Assembly: GCA_021292165.1 (NCBI GenBank)
Contig: CM037876.1
Coordinates: 40,658,575 to 40,722,574 of the forward strand
Direction: 5' to 3'
DNA from: Shinisaurus crocodilurus
Lineage: Eukaryota; Chordata; Lepidosauria; Squamata; Shinisauridae
DNA length: 64,000 nucleotides
Shown here: one piece after another, positions 33,758 to 44,946 of the stretch
Numbering within the stretch: the first letter of the stretch is position 1
How the letters are laid out: each line of letters begins with the position of its first letter
The notes under the pieces: generated by a model
Told to the model about the DNA's origin: nothing
Seen by the model: only the letters and a program-made list of their open reading frames with translations
Database searches by the model: none
Made by a program: the position numbers and the translations under genes

Positions 33758-33839
33758 CCTGGATTCCTGCATTGAGCAGGGGGTTGGACTCGATGGCCTT
33801 GTGGGCCCCTTCCAACTCTACTTTTCTATGATTCTAAAA

Positions 33840-34474
33840 GACATGGCATAAAAGGGAAATGTGATAGGGAGGGAAGAGGGAGGAAGCAAACTCAGGCATG
33901 AGTTCTAGCTACAGAATTCTTATAATGACTGGATGCGATGGAAAGAGTGGAGGGAGAAGAGGAGTTCGTTGGTCTCCATTCCCTCTGATGCATCCTGGTT
34001 GTTGCTGTATGACTGTTGTGGGAGGGGAAGAGTCAGAGTAGCATGGCTGGGAGCTGGCAATGCTGCAATGCCAGGAGGCTAATCGGAAGGAGAAGCTTGT
34101 CTCTGAAAGGCATGCCAATCACCAGCACTGCTCAGCAGCAGTTTCTCACAGTGACACCCACCACACATGATGGTTAACTATTTGCCTATTGGGCCAGACT
34201 AAGAATTATCAGGGTGGGGCTGGAAGTTAAATTCTCCAATATTTCATAGAGCTCCAAAACATAATTATGAGAAAATTATTTTCGGGGGGGGGGGATTGTC
34301 CCAGCTCTAGAATGTTTGTATGCTTCAAGAAATATTTGTCATATACTCCTATTTTAAAAAAACAAACAAAAAACTTTAGCATGAAATTCTAGATATTCTT
34401 CAACTCATATATATGTGTGTGTGTGTATTTATTTTGACATTTATATACTGTCTTCCTATGCTATATCAAACTTA

Positions 34475-34522
<48 letters not shown>

Positions 34523-35044
34523 CACACAACAATAAAACAATCTTGACACTAAAACAAGATGAACAGTACTCTCTCCAGGCACCCATACTGAACTGAACAC
34601 TTTGCCTCAGCATCTCCAAGAATAAATTTGGGACAACAATTATAGTACACTAAGGGCCAAATCACATGCCACATAGATCTGGGCCAACATTTATCAGAAA
34701 ATGTAGGAATTTTCTGAGAATTTTTCCCACTGGCTGAAATGTTGGAGAATTTGGGCAGTATCCAACAGTGTCATTCTGCAAACTCAAACAGCACCAGCGG
34801 TGCTCTGCTGAATCTTTCTGTTGTACAAGCAGCTGCCCATAATGCTTTTACAACTGGTTAATGGGTTACACAAGAGTTATGTGCAACTGACTGCACAATG
34901 GGTTGCACAAGCATGCTGCACAACTGCTTGTGTAACCATGCTTGAGCAACTGTAACTTTCATTGGATTCTTCTCTTGCACATAGTTCAGAACCTAGTTTC
35001 CACGAGCACAGCATTTGCACTAACACAGTGACACTTTCTGCCCT
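33840..35044. other. Intergenic DNA, microsatellites
   Basis: No gene recognised. A (TG)n tract lies near 34415-34427 and a (CT)n-(AT)n compound microsatellite at 34474-34524. The remaining sequence is unassigned. Confidence 0.5.
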
Positions 35045-35449
35045 AGGGGTGGGCAATCCGTCCACCACCTGACTTGTGGCGCATTCGGCAAGTGCTGCCA
35101 CCACGTCTGCCAAGCTGGGCTGAAAGCGAGCGCCAGCTGAGGCGCTCACCGAACTTCCGGGTTCCCAGCGCTACATTGTTTATGTAGAAAATAGCATAAG
35201 ATACGTTAAAAATGGCCACAATCTGTGTAACTTGTGCAAATCGCAGCCATTTTTAACATACCTTATGCCATTTTCTACAAAAACCATGTAGCACCGGGAA
35301 CCTAGAAGTTGCTTCCCTGACTCGGCTCATGAGAACACGAGTCGAGCCGGGGAAGTATGTAAAGCGAGTGGAGCTCGGGGGGGTCGAGCCCTGCAGGTTC
35401 ACCAGACTTCCACCCCCCAGTCAAGCTCCACATACATCCCTACCCCTAT
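35045..35449 (+). mobile_element. Palindromic nonautonomous element, family P, copy 3
   Basis: It starts TAGGGGTGGGCAATCCGTCC and ends ATACATCCCTA. The central arms TTTATGTAGAAAATAGCATA and TATGCCATTTTCTACAAAAA pair around CTGTGTAACTTGTGCAAATC. Its right portion has AGTCGAGCCGGGGAAGT, as in copies 2 and 4. Confidence 0.7.
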
Positions 35450-35639
35450 AATATTTGCAGTTCCCCCCCTCACTCATTTCATTGTAATACTGACCAAAAA
35501 GCCCCCTCACCCAATTTTCTGTGTGTCCTCTCCTGTGTGTCCTCTCCAAGGCAAATAGCTTCAAAAAGGATGATTTTTATCGGGATCACACTACATGATG
35601 AAATTAGACATGTCCCTCCCTCCCTCCTTCTGTGCTAAT

Positions 35640-36075
35640 TTAGTATTTCTTGACATATTTCTTTACACCGTTGTTCCAATAGACCAAAACTATCCAGTTA
35701 AGCAGAATGCTCATTTTCCCATCGTCTTTTTGAAATGTGTAATCTATATCATGATTAATGTTTGCAATGCACTTCATAACCAGTCCGCCACAGTGGGTGG
35801 ATTTCTTTTTTCCAGAGCTTTCTGGACCAAAATACATGCTGTCATTAACAGTCAATTTAGAAGGCACGGATGATCCTTTTCAACATGTTATCAAACAGAC
35901 CTAATGATAATACTTCTGGTATCAATGGCAATACTGCTCCAATAATTTCTATAATTCCATGTGAGAGATTCCCATTTGTTTCACAAGGCAGGTTTGTGTC
36001 ACAGTCATCTATAGTGTACCACTGGAATCCCTTGAGTGCAAAGAAAATTAACCTCTCAGATGGTGTGTTTATCAT
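35640..36075 (-). other. Minus-strand open frames of unknown origin, with block A' at 35892-36075
   Basis: Two adjoining minus-strand frames read through this AT-rich stretch without stops: 36075-35857 (MINTPSERLIFFALKGFQWY..., with PCETNGNLSHG) and 35867-35640 (containing THCGGLVMKCIANINHDIDY). They overlap by a few bases in different frames, as a pseudogene with one indel would. I do not recognise the protein. The right half (35892-36075) is the paralogue of intronic block A at 18.8-19.0 kb, where the frame is broken. Confidence 0.35.
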
Positions 36076-36232
36076 TTATTTATTTATTTATTTATTATAT
36101 TTATACCCCACCTTTTTTTCCTGCAAGGAACCCAAGGCAGCTTATACAATCCTCCTCCTCCTCTCCATTTTATCCTCACAACAACCCTGTGTGAGGCAGG
36201 TTAGGCTGAGAGTCAGTGACTAGCCCAAAGTG
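36076..36232 (-). mobile_element. MIR-like SINE, head truncated
   Basis: It runs from the (TTTA)n tail and TATATTTATACCCCACC to GTCAGTGACTAGCCCAAAG; the tRNA-like head is absent. It separates block A' from the short sequence resembling exon k. Confidence 0.75.
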
Positions 36233-36284
36233 ATGGGATTGTCTGGGAGTCAGCAAACAGGGGTACAGGTGTATAGGGGAGTTG

Positions 36285-36480
36285 CTCCAGCCCCTTGAAC
36301 ATTTTAGTTGCCATTTTCTGCACTTTTCCCAACTCTACAAAATCCTTTTTTAGGTGTGATGATGACCAGAACTGTACACAGTATTCCAAGTGTGGTCACA
36401 CCATAGATTTGTGTAAGTGCGATAGGATATTGGCAGTTTTATTTTTGATTCCTTTTCTAATCATGCCTAACATGGAGTAA
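36285..36480 (-). mobile_element. CR1-type LINE fragment (antisense)
   Basis: CCTTGAACATTTTAGTTGCC, CAGAACTGTACACAGTATTC and CAAGTGTGGTCACACCATAG are the reverse complement of the well-known CR1/L3-type ORF2 end. Confidence 0.6.
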
Positions 36481-36779
36481 CATGTAATCATCATGTATGG
36501 AGGGAAATGAGAGGGATAGAAGGGCCATTCCACCAGTCCTGCTGAAAGAATTAACCCCCCCTTCCCTCCCCATTCCTTTTTACTTGTGTGTCAGGTCTTT
36601 TTAGATTGTAAACTGCCTTGATTAATTGATTATATATAAGCCACTCCGGGAGCCTTGTTGGCTGAGGAGTGGCTTAAGAGCACTTCAAATAAATAAGTAA
36701 TGTAGTGCACACTTATCATATACTTAAAATATTCCATGTGAAGTTGCATTGCTTCATGAGGCAGAAGAATGTTTGGTTT

Positions 36780-37375
36780 GATGAAGTTTCATGGATTAGG
36801 CCTATTGCTACTTACAGCTGTAGTTGTTCAGTAAAATGATACTTCAAATCCTGCCCAGTAGTATGAAATGCTAATCTGTTGCAATACTTGGTAATTAAGG
36901 GATATTATTCAAAAGCACTAGCTGCCATGCTCATCTATCTCTCTGGGGAGCAACTGTAACGAATAGTTATCACTTTCTTAGGAGAAAAACAAAACAAAAA
37001 CTCCTGTGATGTGGGACCGGATTATTAAGGACCATGGCGTGATCCTGAAGAGAGAGAGACATCTCCCTCCAGAAAAGAAATGCCCATCTGTCAACACATC
37101 ACATACGAACTGCAATCACACGGCCCCAGCATCAGTTTACATGACAGCAGCTGATGTCTGCTACTACTATTACTGTGGATATCTATCTCCCCATATCATT
37201 GAGGACTGCTTCCCTTAAAAATGCAATCAGATCTTTTCCCACTCTTGACAAGGTGCAGACATTTTGACGCAAGCAAACTGCCGCAATCCACCGATCTCAG
37301 TGGAATCTCTCTCCTTTCCTTGGCAAGTTTGCCCTCCCTGGATGGCATCTCTCACCACAAGATAAGAAATCAATG
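36780..37375. repeat. Block B', paralogous to 25141-25690
   Basis: It shares CCCAGTAGTATGAAAT, CTGTTGCAATACTTGGTAAT, CTCCTGTGATGTGGGAC and ACATCTCCCTCCAG with block B in the same order. The last part (from about 37290, GATCTCAGTGGAATCTCTCT through CACCACAAGATAAG) matches block B only as reverse complement. Confidence 0.65.
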
Positions 37376-37794
37376 ACATTACAGCTCAGTCCCACTTTTC
37401 AGGATGCAACATTTGCTAAGGTTACTTGCAGAAGACATCAGAGAGTTAGCTGATGCCAATATGGCTCTGGCTGTCTGAAACCATTGCAGTAAAATATGCA
37501 TAGGTGTGCCATGAAATATAATTTGTCTAATTTGGTCCTGTCACTTTTATTTAAAAAAAAAATGTTTAAGAAGGACTCTAATCAAAAACCTTATAGAATT
37601 GCTGTCAGTTTTAATTTATGATGAAGGTAAGTGTTTCTCCTGAGATGGTTCTAAATTGCAAGTTGGCAGTGAGATTGACAGTCAGCTACATGTGCAACAT
37701 AAAAAAGTCATTCAGCATACAGCACTGAATACATGTCGCATATATTGCATAAAATCAGGCATTTGCTGATTTTAATACCTAGTTTCATAGGTTT

Positions 37795-37885
37795 TCTTTG
37801 TTGTTTTTATCTTTATATTTTATTGCGTTTTAATGCATTTTGTATACCACCCTGTGATTTAATAAAGGAGGTATATAAATAACAG
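37795..37885 (+). mobile_element. LINE 3'-end fragment (L2-like)
   Basis: TGTATACCACCCTGTGATTT with AATAAAGGAGGTATATAAATAA is a typical L2-like tail. Very short. Confidence 0.45.
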
Positions 37886-38192
37886 CGGCAACAGTGTATT
37901 ATATACAGAGAGTAGTGAGAAAGGCAAAAATTGAAAGAGAATAAAGGTTTTGTTTTCCTGTTTATGATGTGGGTTATTGTGTTGATGTTTGGGGCAAATT
38001 CAGACACATAAATGCTATTGTTGCTGGACAGTTGAGTTATGCGCTGTCAGAATATATGAACAGTTGTGATGGGGTGTGTTCATTAATTAGCCAGTTCCGC
38101 CTCCAGTTTATTCAGGAAAATGGTATCATAGAATGCCTACATTCATAATGAGCCAGTGCTAAAATAATGTGATGGTGAAGCAATTTATGTAT

Positions 38193-38440
38193 CTATTTAT
38201 TTATATTTATTTTATTTATTATATTTATATCCTGCCTTTTTTCCTGCAAGGAACACAAGGTGGCTTACATAATAATAATCCTCTTCATTTTATCCTCACA
38301 ACAACCCTGTGAGGTAGGTTAGGCTGAGAGTCAGTGACTGGCCCAAAGTCACCCAGTGAGTTTCATGGCCGAGTGGGGACTAGAACCCAGATCTCCCAAG
38401 TCCCAGTCCAGCACTCTCACCACTATGCCACACTGGCTCT
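38193..38440 (-). mobile_element. MIR-like tRNA-derived SINE
   Basis: Full-length copy, ending at the head with ACCACTATGCCACACTGGCT. The B-box region on the minus strand is GGTTCTAGTCC. Confidence 0.8.
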
Positions 38441-40383
38441 CAACTTGAGTCCCTGGTCTCCCCTGTGTAGATAATCTCCATGTGAGCTGGGGCCTCCATG
38501 CAAAGGGACTGATCATACAGAAGCCCCATTTCTGTGATTTCTCCTCTCCATTTGATTGGATGTTCACATAAGGTCTGTTCATGAGCTCACTGCACAGACG
38601 AAGGAGATTTGGATCACAACCTCGAGCCACACACCCTAATGCCAATGTGTTCACTGCCCATGCCCTCTGATGGCTCATCCACAAAAATGAGTACCCTTAT
38701 TGTCCAGGATTCCTGCTCGCACAGGGGATCCCTACACATATAAATTAGTACATGTGCGTGGGGCTCTCTTTCAGAATAATGCTTAACATGCAGCCACTGT
38801 GGCCAGTAGGTACATTTTCATTGGGGGGTGGCCAGCAGGCTTAATCACACTTTGCCCACATGTGTTAATTGAACACATAAGATCTTTCATTGGAATAGCC
38901 CTGGCCTGTTGATAGCTTCCAATAAATGTGTAAACTCTGGCATAGTTTGGGATATATGAGAAATCTGCTTCAGTTCATGTCTGAGCAGAATTTACCCAGT
39001 TTGCAGCTGCAACGGTAGAACGTGGATCCAAATGTAAACAGTGGTCAAAGTCCGTAAATTTCTGAGCCTGCTATGTGATCTGTGAAACAAACTAAAAAAG
39101 GTTCAGAAAATGCATTCATTTGAAAAATGTGTATGCAACAATGTTTACTTTTGAAAAATGTGCAGAAACACGCTTTAATCGATGGGAGAAAAATGTGTAC
39201 AGTTCAGAACCTAGCTCTCAATCTGCTATGGACGTGAGGTGGAACAAGTTTCAAGGTGGAATTTGGAAAGTCTCAGTGAGCTTGGCTTTTGCTGATTTCT
39301 TAGATAGACCCTAGGCATAGTTTTCAACATCGCCTTTACAGCTGTAAGAGAAGAGTGATGCACGGTGAAACTTAAATGGGTGAATGCTTGCTTAGGGCTC
39401 ACCCTTCCTTAGCATGTATTTTCAAGGCCATGACTGAAACCTGGAATAACGACGAGTGGGTTAACATTTCTCTGAGGAAGCGCAAAGTACATTTTCTCAC
39501 CACAAACAACTATTAAGTCCTCACATGTCTGGGAGTAGGGGGAAGAGCTTGCAGATCACAGAGTGCTGTTTCCACACAGACATGAACCCCAGTACTTCTT
39601 TTTCTAGAAATTAAGCACTGTGGCATACCTACGAGCTGAAGAATCCCACTCTGTTTGTTTTTGGGTGATGCAGCGTAGGTGCAAAGGGAAGGAAAGCAAA
39701 GTGAGGAAACAATGGAAGCAGCTAAAGAACTGCAAATTGTAAAGACCAGGACAATTATCTCATCTCACCCTGCTCACGACATTTGTTTTTCTCCTTATTG
39801 CCCAGGGTCGGCATGTGCACTGGACCCAAGGATGACAAGCAGATAAAAGGTGTGAACGGGTGTTCAAAGCTGCAATGTAGAAAATGTGGAATTCATCAAG
39901 GCCTCATGAAATGTCAGTAGGGCTCAGTGAAGCCGAGGGGGAAATGACAAGGATCAGACACTGAGGAAGGAGTGAAATAATCTGAAGGATGCCATGACAA
40001 GAAAAGGAGGCATGCGTCATTCATGACATGTCTACAGGGAATCACACTTACCAAGTGGATGGACAATTCTTTCATGGAGTGACAATTCTACCATGTAGAA
40101 ACACAATGATTATGGTTATCCTATTTGCACTCCATCCTGGATAGTTTTATTAATTGATATTCCACTTCAGGGGCTATCATTCTACTTTCATTCCATATCA
40201 TTACAAGGTGGGTGGGAATCTGCCAATTATAGCCCAACATATTCTTCTAAATACTATAATCTTCTCTTAGGGACAAACGGATTTAGATTCTGTATCTCAC
40301 AACAATGCCATGAGTGCCTTTTAAATGTATATAACCAGATTGATTTTATTTGCTTAGAACATGTCATTAAAAAATCAATAATT
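38441..40383. other. Intergenic DNA with one decayed repeat
   Basis: Only 39100-39230 is recognisable, with repeated TTTGAAAAATGTG units as in the AT-rich repeats at 4.5 and 13.0 kb. The rest shows no coding frame, no inverted termini and no LINE motif that I could support. Confidence 0.4.
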
Positions 40384-40629
40384 GTATTTATTTAATTAAT
40401 TAATGTTATTTATATTTTTATCTCACCTTTTTTCCAGGAACCCATGACAGCTTACATAATCCTCCTCCTCCTCTCAATTTTATCCTCACAACAACCCTGT
40501 GAGGTGGGTTAGGCTGAGAGTCAGTGACTGGCCCAAAGTCACCCAGTGTGCTTCATGGCCAAGTGGGGACTAGAACCTGGATCTCCTGTGTCCCAGTCCA
40601 ACACTCTAACCACTATGCCACACTGGCTA
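40384..40629 (-). mobile_element. MIR-like tRNA-derived SINE
   Basis: Full-length copy with a slightly decayed tail (TTTAATTAATTAATGTTATT) and the head end ACTATGCCACACTGGCT. A short duplicated head (CACTACACCACACTGACT) follows at 40636. Confidence 0.8.
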
Positions 40630-41224
40630 TCTCACTACACCACACTGACTAGCAATGTACAATGATATCCGTCTATAGAATTATCGATCATTGAAGCAAC
40701 CCACCACAAACCCATAAGAAAACAACAACAAGAACAAAAAATGTTTGTTATGTATACTCTGCTGCAAACGCTTATGAAGCTATCTTTTCAGTTATAATCT
40801 GTTGGTTTTGGCTACAGGTCAGAGCCTTTCTAACAGGATACATCATAAGCTCTCATAGCAATGATTAAATTTAATAATGTGATATCTGGGTTGATTTGAC
40901 TTTTAAAAGCAAAGAAGATAGATCACTTCTGGTTTAGACATATTTCATTCCATTTTAAAATATATTTTTTTAGACAGTTCTGGTTGACTGCCAGCGCCAG
41001 GGGGGTGGGGGGAAGCTTGTGAAGAGCCATACAACTCCATAAATAATTTGGTCTTTTGTAGCTAGGGTGCTCCACTCAATCAATTGAGAATACTCTGTTC
41101 CTTAAGATAAAGTTTTGGCAGTCTCTCTGCTTTCATCAACAGAATTCTAATCCAATATTTTGGTTAGCAGCTGAACTCCTGAATTGGGATCACTTCTTGG
41201 CAACCCAGAACTTCCGGGTGAAAG

Positions 41225-41405
41225 TAACTATGGCTACTGGTTATTTATTACCTCCAGTATCAGAGACAGTATGCCTCTGTAAACCAGTTGCTGGAGAACA
41301 TGAGTAGGAGCTTGCTATTGCACTGCTGTCCTACTTGTGGGCTTCCCATAGCTGGCTGATCGGCTAGGCCTTTGGTCTGGTCCAGCTTGGCTCTTCTTAT
41401 GTTCT
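41225..41405 (+). mobile_element. CR1-type 3' end
   Basis: ATGGCTACTGGTTATTTATT, ATCAGAGACAGTATGCCTCT and GTCTGGTCCAGCTTGGCTCT are the 3' tail of the older CR1 lineage also seen at 5.6-6.5 kb. Confidence 0.7.
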
Positions 41406-42160
41406 TAAACACAAACAGGGTGTCCCCATTCTGTCCTCCTGAGTTGATGCTTCAACCTGTGTGACACCTCTGAAAACGCCCCACCTCTCCTGTTAGGTTC
41501 TCACAGAGAAGCTACCAGCTTCCTTCCCTGTCAAGGTGGAAGCTTAACAGCTGGATTGGAGTAACTTAATTCCCACCTGCTTTCCTCTGAGCACACTGAC
41601 AGAGATACGCTCACACTGATTCTGACATTCCACAGGCTGAAGAGGCTCAAACCCACCCAGACCACTTCTGATCAAATTCTGCCTATAAACTATAAACTGC
41701 CTATAAATTCTGCAGTGCTGGAGCTGGGCCACAACAGGCACTGACTAGAGCATGCCTGCTTACCAGCTGCATGCTTATAATCTAAGCTTACTTGGGGAAG
41801 GGGCAACATAGAAGGATCCCAAGAGAGCACTTGGCCAATAGATCCCTCACACCTGGAGCCAGCCCTGGAGGGATGTCCCTGGTTCATCTCTTGCCTGCCA
41901 GGGCAGAGTGAGATTCAACTGCCAGTCCAGTTGGCTTCTTCTTATGGATGTGCTGTGGGGATGGGGGCGGTGCCCTTTTGTTCTTGGCCTCAGGCAACAA
42001 GCCCTTCTTACCTCTGCTGGTCTTAGGCAACTTTGTCTTTCTCAGCTTTGTCCTACCTGCATCTGTAATGTGTATTCTTTCATTGGGATTACAAGATAAT
42101 GTAGGCAAAAAGTTTCAAACACTCCAAAGTATTATAAAAATGCTAAATGTTGTTATAAGG

Positions 42161-42281
42161 CAGCTTTCCCCAACCTGGGTATGTAATGGACTGCAGCTGC
42201 CATCATCCCCAGCCAGCATGGCTGGGGATGATGGGAATTGCAGTCCAACATACCTGAAGGACACCAGGTTGGGGAAGGTGA
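42161..42281. mobile_element. hAT-like MITE with TTATAAG flanks
   Basis: A hairpin with TTTCCCCAACCTGGGT at the left, ACCAGGTTGGGGAA at the right, and CATCATCCCCAGCCAGCATG within. Flanks TTATAAGG and TTATAAGA are a probable 8-base target duplication. Confidence 0.7.
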
Positions 42282-43369
42282 TTATAAGACTTACTTATTA
42301 TAAAACGTACGTATTCTACAGTCTTATCGTGTGAGCGGGCAGACGATATAAGACAAGGAAAGAAATGAGGCAGTCTTCATATCCCTCTATTGATTAGGCA
42401 TCAGTTCATTGTTTAATGGCTTTTGCCATTTTTCTGTGCTTACCTGTGTCTCCAGAAAACATTTGTTTAATCCATTTGAATGTAAAGACCATAAACAATT
42501 TGAGGAAAATGAAGTAATAGAGCTAATAAAAATACAAAATGCAATTTTAAGCTACAGTGAACTGATAAAATATGGATCAAGAGTTTACTATATTTTTTTA
42601 TGAAGCCCATTAATCTTATTAATGATTTATTGGCTATCTGAGTGGTTCAGTGCATGAGAAAAATGTTCTCAGTAACTGCATTTTATACATGCCTTTGCAG
42701 TCTCTTCTAACTGCAGTCCTTCACGGACCTGTTATGATCCTCTCTATTTTCCCTTAAAACACTTGAATATTAGAAGAACGAATGTGATTTATGGTTGCAA
42801 ATACTTTAACTGGTGTATCCCATTGATCAAGCCAGCTATCAATAGTTATATCTTCCTTTTACTAACAATAAGAACCTACAACATAAAAACTTCCTCATGA
42901 CAGTTTTTTGAAGGGCATTTCCCTACTGATCAGCTAAAGTAAGGCCGGATCCACATTACATGGTTACTGCAGTACTGGATCGTTGCTGTGACTTGCAAGG
43001 CATATGACACACTCACTTTTCAGTGCCAGTTGCATTAGTCCTGCGTTCTTGTTCTTCTTTTCTTCCATAATTTTCTGGACTACTGTTATCACGGGACTTT
43101 TTGTTATTGCGGTTCACTGTTGCAGTACAGGGCTATGTGTGTGCTAACCTGGCACTGTCATTGCCCATCTGAAGTGTGGCCAGGAAAGTGTCATCACTGG
43201 AGATAGCCAATTGTTTTTGAGGGGTGAGGGAAATGCAACATTATGTGTGTCTCCCAAACGGGGGAGGGGGAGAGGTATCCACCATGTTTTCCTGTGTTGT
43301 TTTGCTACAGTTTGACTTCTGACTCGGAAGTTTGTTATTTTTATTTGTTTGTTTTTAAAAATCCCTGTA

Positions 43370-43890
43370 CACCTCTGCACCTCCGAGCAGAAGTAGTGGT
43401 GGATTTCGTACCGGGGGGGGGGGTGTTTCATCTCGGCTCTCCGCACCGCGCCCCCCCTGATCCTCAAATTCTCCGCGGCGCGGAGGGGCTCTCCGGCTGC
43501 TCTCCGTGCCGCTTGGTCCTCCGCGCCACTTGCGCGGGCTCCTGGCACGTCACTTCCAGCTGGCCGGAAGTGATGCAACGGACCCCGCACGGCTGCACCG
43601 ATACAGCTGAACCCTGTTGCTGCAGTTTTGGCGTAGAAACCAGGGCAACAGGGCTTAAAACAGGCCATTTTAAGCCCTGTTGCCCTGGTTTCTATGCCAA
43701 AACCGCAGCAACAGGGTTCAGCCATGTCGGCGCAGGGCCCGTCGCATCACAGTCGGAAATGATGCGACGTAGCCCGTGTGGGCGGTGGCAGACCGAGAGG
43801 TGTGGCAGGTAAGCCCGCAAATATCGGGGGGCTGCGAGCGAGGTCGATTTCAGCCTTGCTCCAGCCCCCCGACATTCGCGGTGACATCCC
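43370..43890. repeat. GC-rich fold-back element, family G, copy 2
   Basis: The centre at 43610-43718 is an almost perfect 109-base hairpin, with AAACCAGGGCAACAGGGCTT paired to AAGCCCTGTTGCCCTGGTTT. The outer parts hold the inverted pair CACTTCCAGCTGGCCGGAAGTGA and a later CGGAAATGATGCGACG. There is a second small hairpin at 43805-43880. Open frames on both strands come from this symmetry. Confidence 0.75.
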
Positions 43891-44708
43891 TAAGCAGAAG
43901 AAATTTCAAACTGCCAGAGGGTTGGGGAACATTCTGCGTTTGTCTCCCAAAGCTGTATCGGGGATTCAGCAAAGCAGAGATTGCTTTCCTGCCTCTCACC
44001 CTCTCCCCTCACGGCTTCTCTCTCTGCTGGCTTCATCCCAACTCCACGGGATGGTGGCGGCAGCAGCAGCAGCAGCAGGCACACCCTCTTGCTCCTTCTT
44101 TTTTGTGAGGGGGCAGGAACAGGATCTTTAAAATTTCACTCCTGCGCTGGCTCACATACATGATGGACCCCAAAACACCACCCCTTCTTCTTAAAGGACC
44201 ATTTTCCCTGCAGGTTCAAGGCAATGCCCCCAGTACATGGTGTCTGAGAGGGACCAGGGGTGAGAAGCAGTTCCCCTCCTTTTTTAAACAGCCGCTTCCA
44301 CACACACCCTGCCCAAAGAACAAGAAGCTGTAAATGAGCCAAACAGCATGTCTACTCAGAAGTAAATCACGTTCTCTTCAATAGCCTTACTCCCAAGTAA
44401 ATCACATTCATTTCAAAGGAGCTTGTGCTTGGGAAACTTAGAATGGGAGGAAGACTGCTTTGAGAAAAACAATCTCTGTTCTGCGCTCGTTCGCACCTGT
44501 GCAGAAATGATAGACAACACCCCCCAAGAAACCCTTTCTCTTAAAGGGCCATTTCTCTTGCGTGTTCAAGGCAACACCCAGTTCTACCACTACGGAGTGG
44601 CAGCAAAACAGGATGAGTGCAGTACATTTAACGAAAACGTGCGCTGTGAGTAATGACTGCAGAACGTGAATACAGCCATACTGTAATGCTAACTTGATGA
44701 TATACCAT

Positions 44709-44946
44709 TATTTATTTATTTATTTATTATATTTATACCCCGCCTTTTTTCCTGCAAGGAACCCAAGGCGGCTTACATAGTCCTCCTCCTCACCATTTTA
44801 TTTTCACAACAATCCCTGTGAGGTAGGTTAGGCTGAGAGTCAGTGACTGGCCCAAAGTCACCCAGTGAGTTTCATGGCTGAGCGGGGACTAGAACTCGGA
44901 TCTCCTGTCCTGAGTCCCAGTCCAACACTCTAACCACTACGCCACA
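44709..44946 (-). mobile_element. MIR-like tRNA-derived SINE
   Basis: It is inserted close to the right end of the Harbinger-like element. It runs from (TTTA)n and TATATTTATACCCCGCC to CTAACCACTACGCCACA. The last few head bases are lost or merged with the host element. Confidence 0.8.

Larger units (their letters stand above)
29352..33837 (+). mobile_element. CR1 LINE, nearly full length, inactive
   Basis: A 5' leader with a repeated unit, ORF1, ORF2 and a CR1 3' end (TTGAGCAGGGGGTTGGACTC ... CTATGATTCTA) are all present and colinear over about 4.5 kb. ORF1 and ORF2 are both frame-damaged, so the copy should be dead. Its right end is nearly identical to the truncated copy at 17.7 kb, suggesting a fairly recent subfamily. 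The left border is uncertain by some tens of bases: 29285-29345 looks like an L2 tail fragment. Confidence 0.9.

Noticed and set aside
39160..39330. Coding exon near 39.12-39.31 kb
   Set aside because: The frame falls in a TTTGAAAAATGTG-type repeat like those at 4.5 and 13 kb and has no splice sites.
43144..43812. Overlapping 193- and 189-codon frames on opposite strands
   Set aside because: They exist because the family G element is a large palindrome, which makes both strands read alike. No splice sites or protein family support them.
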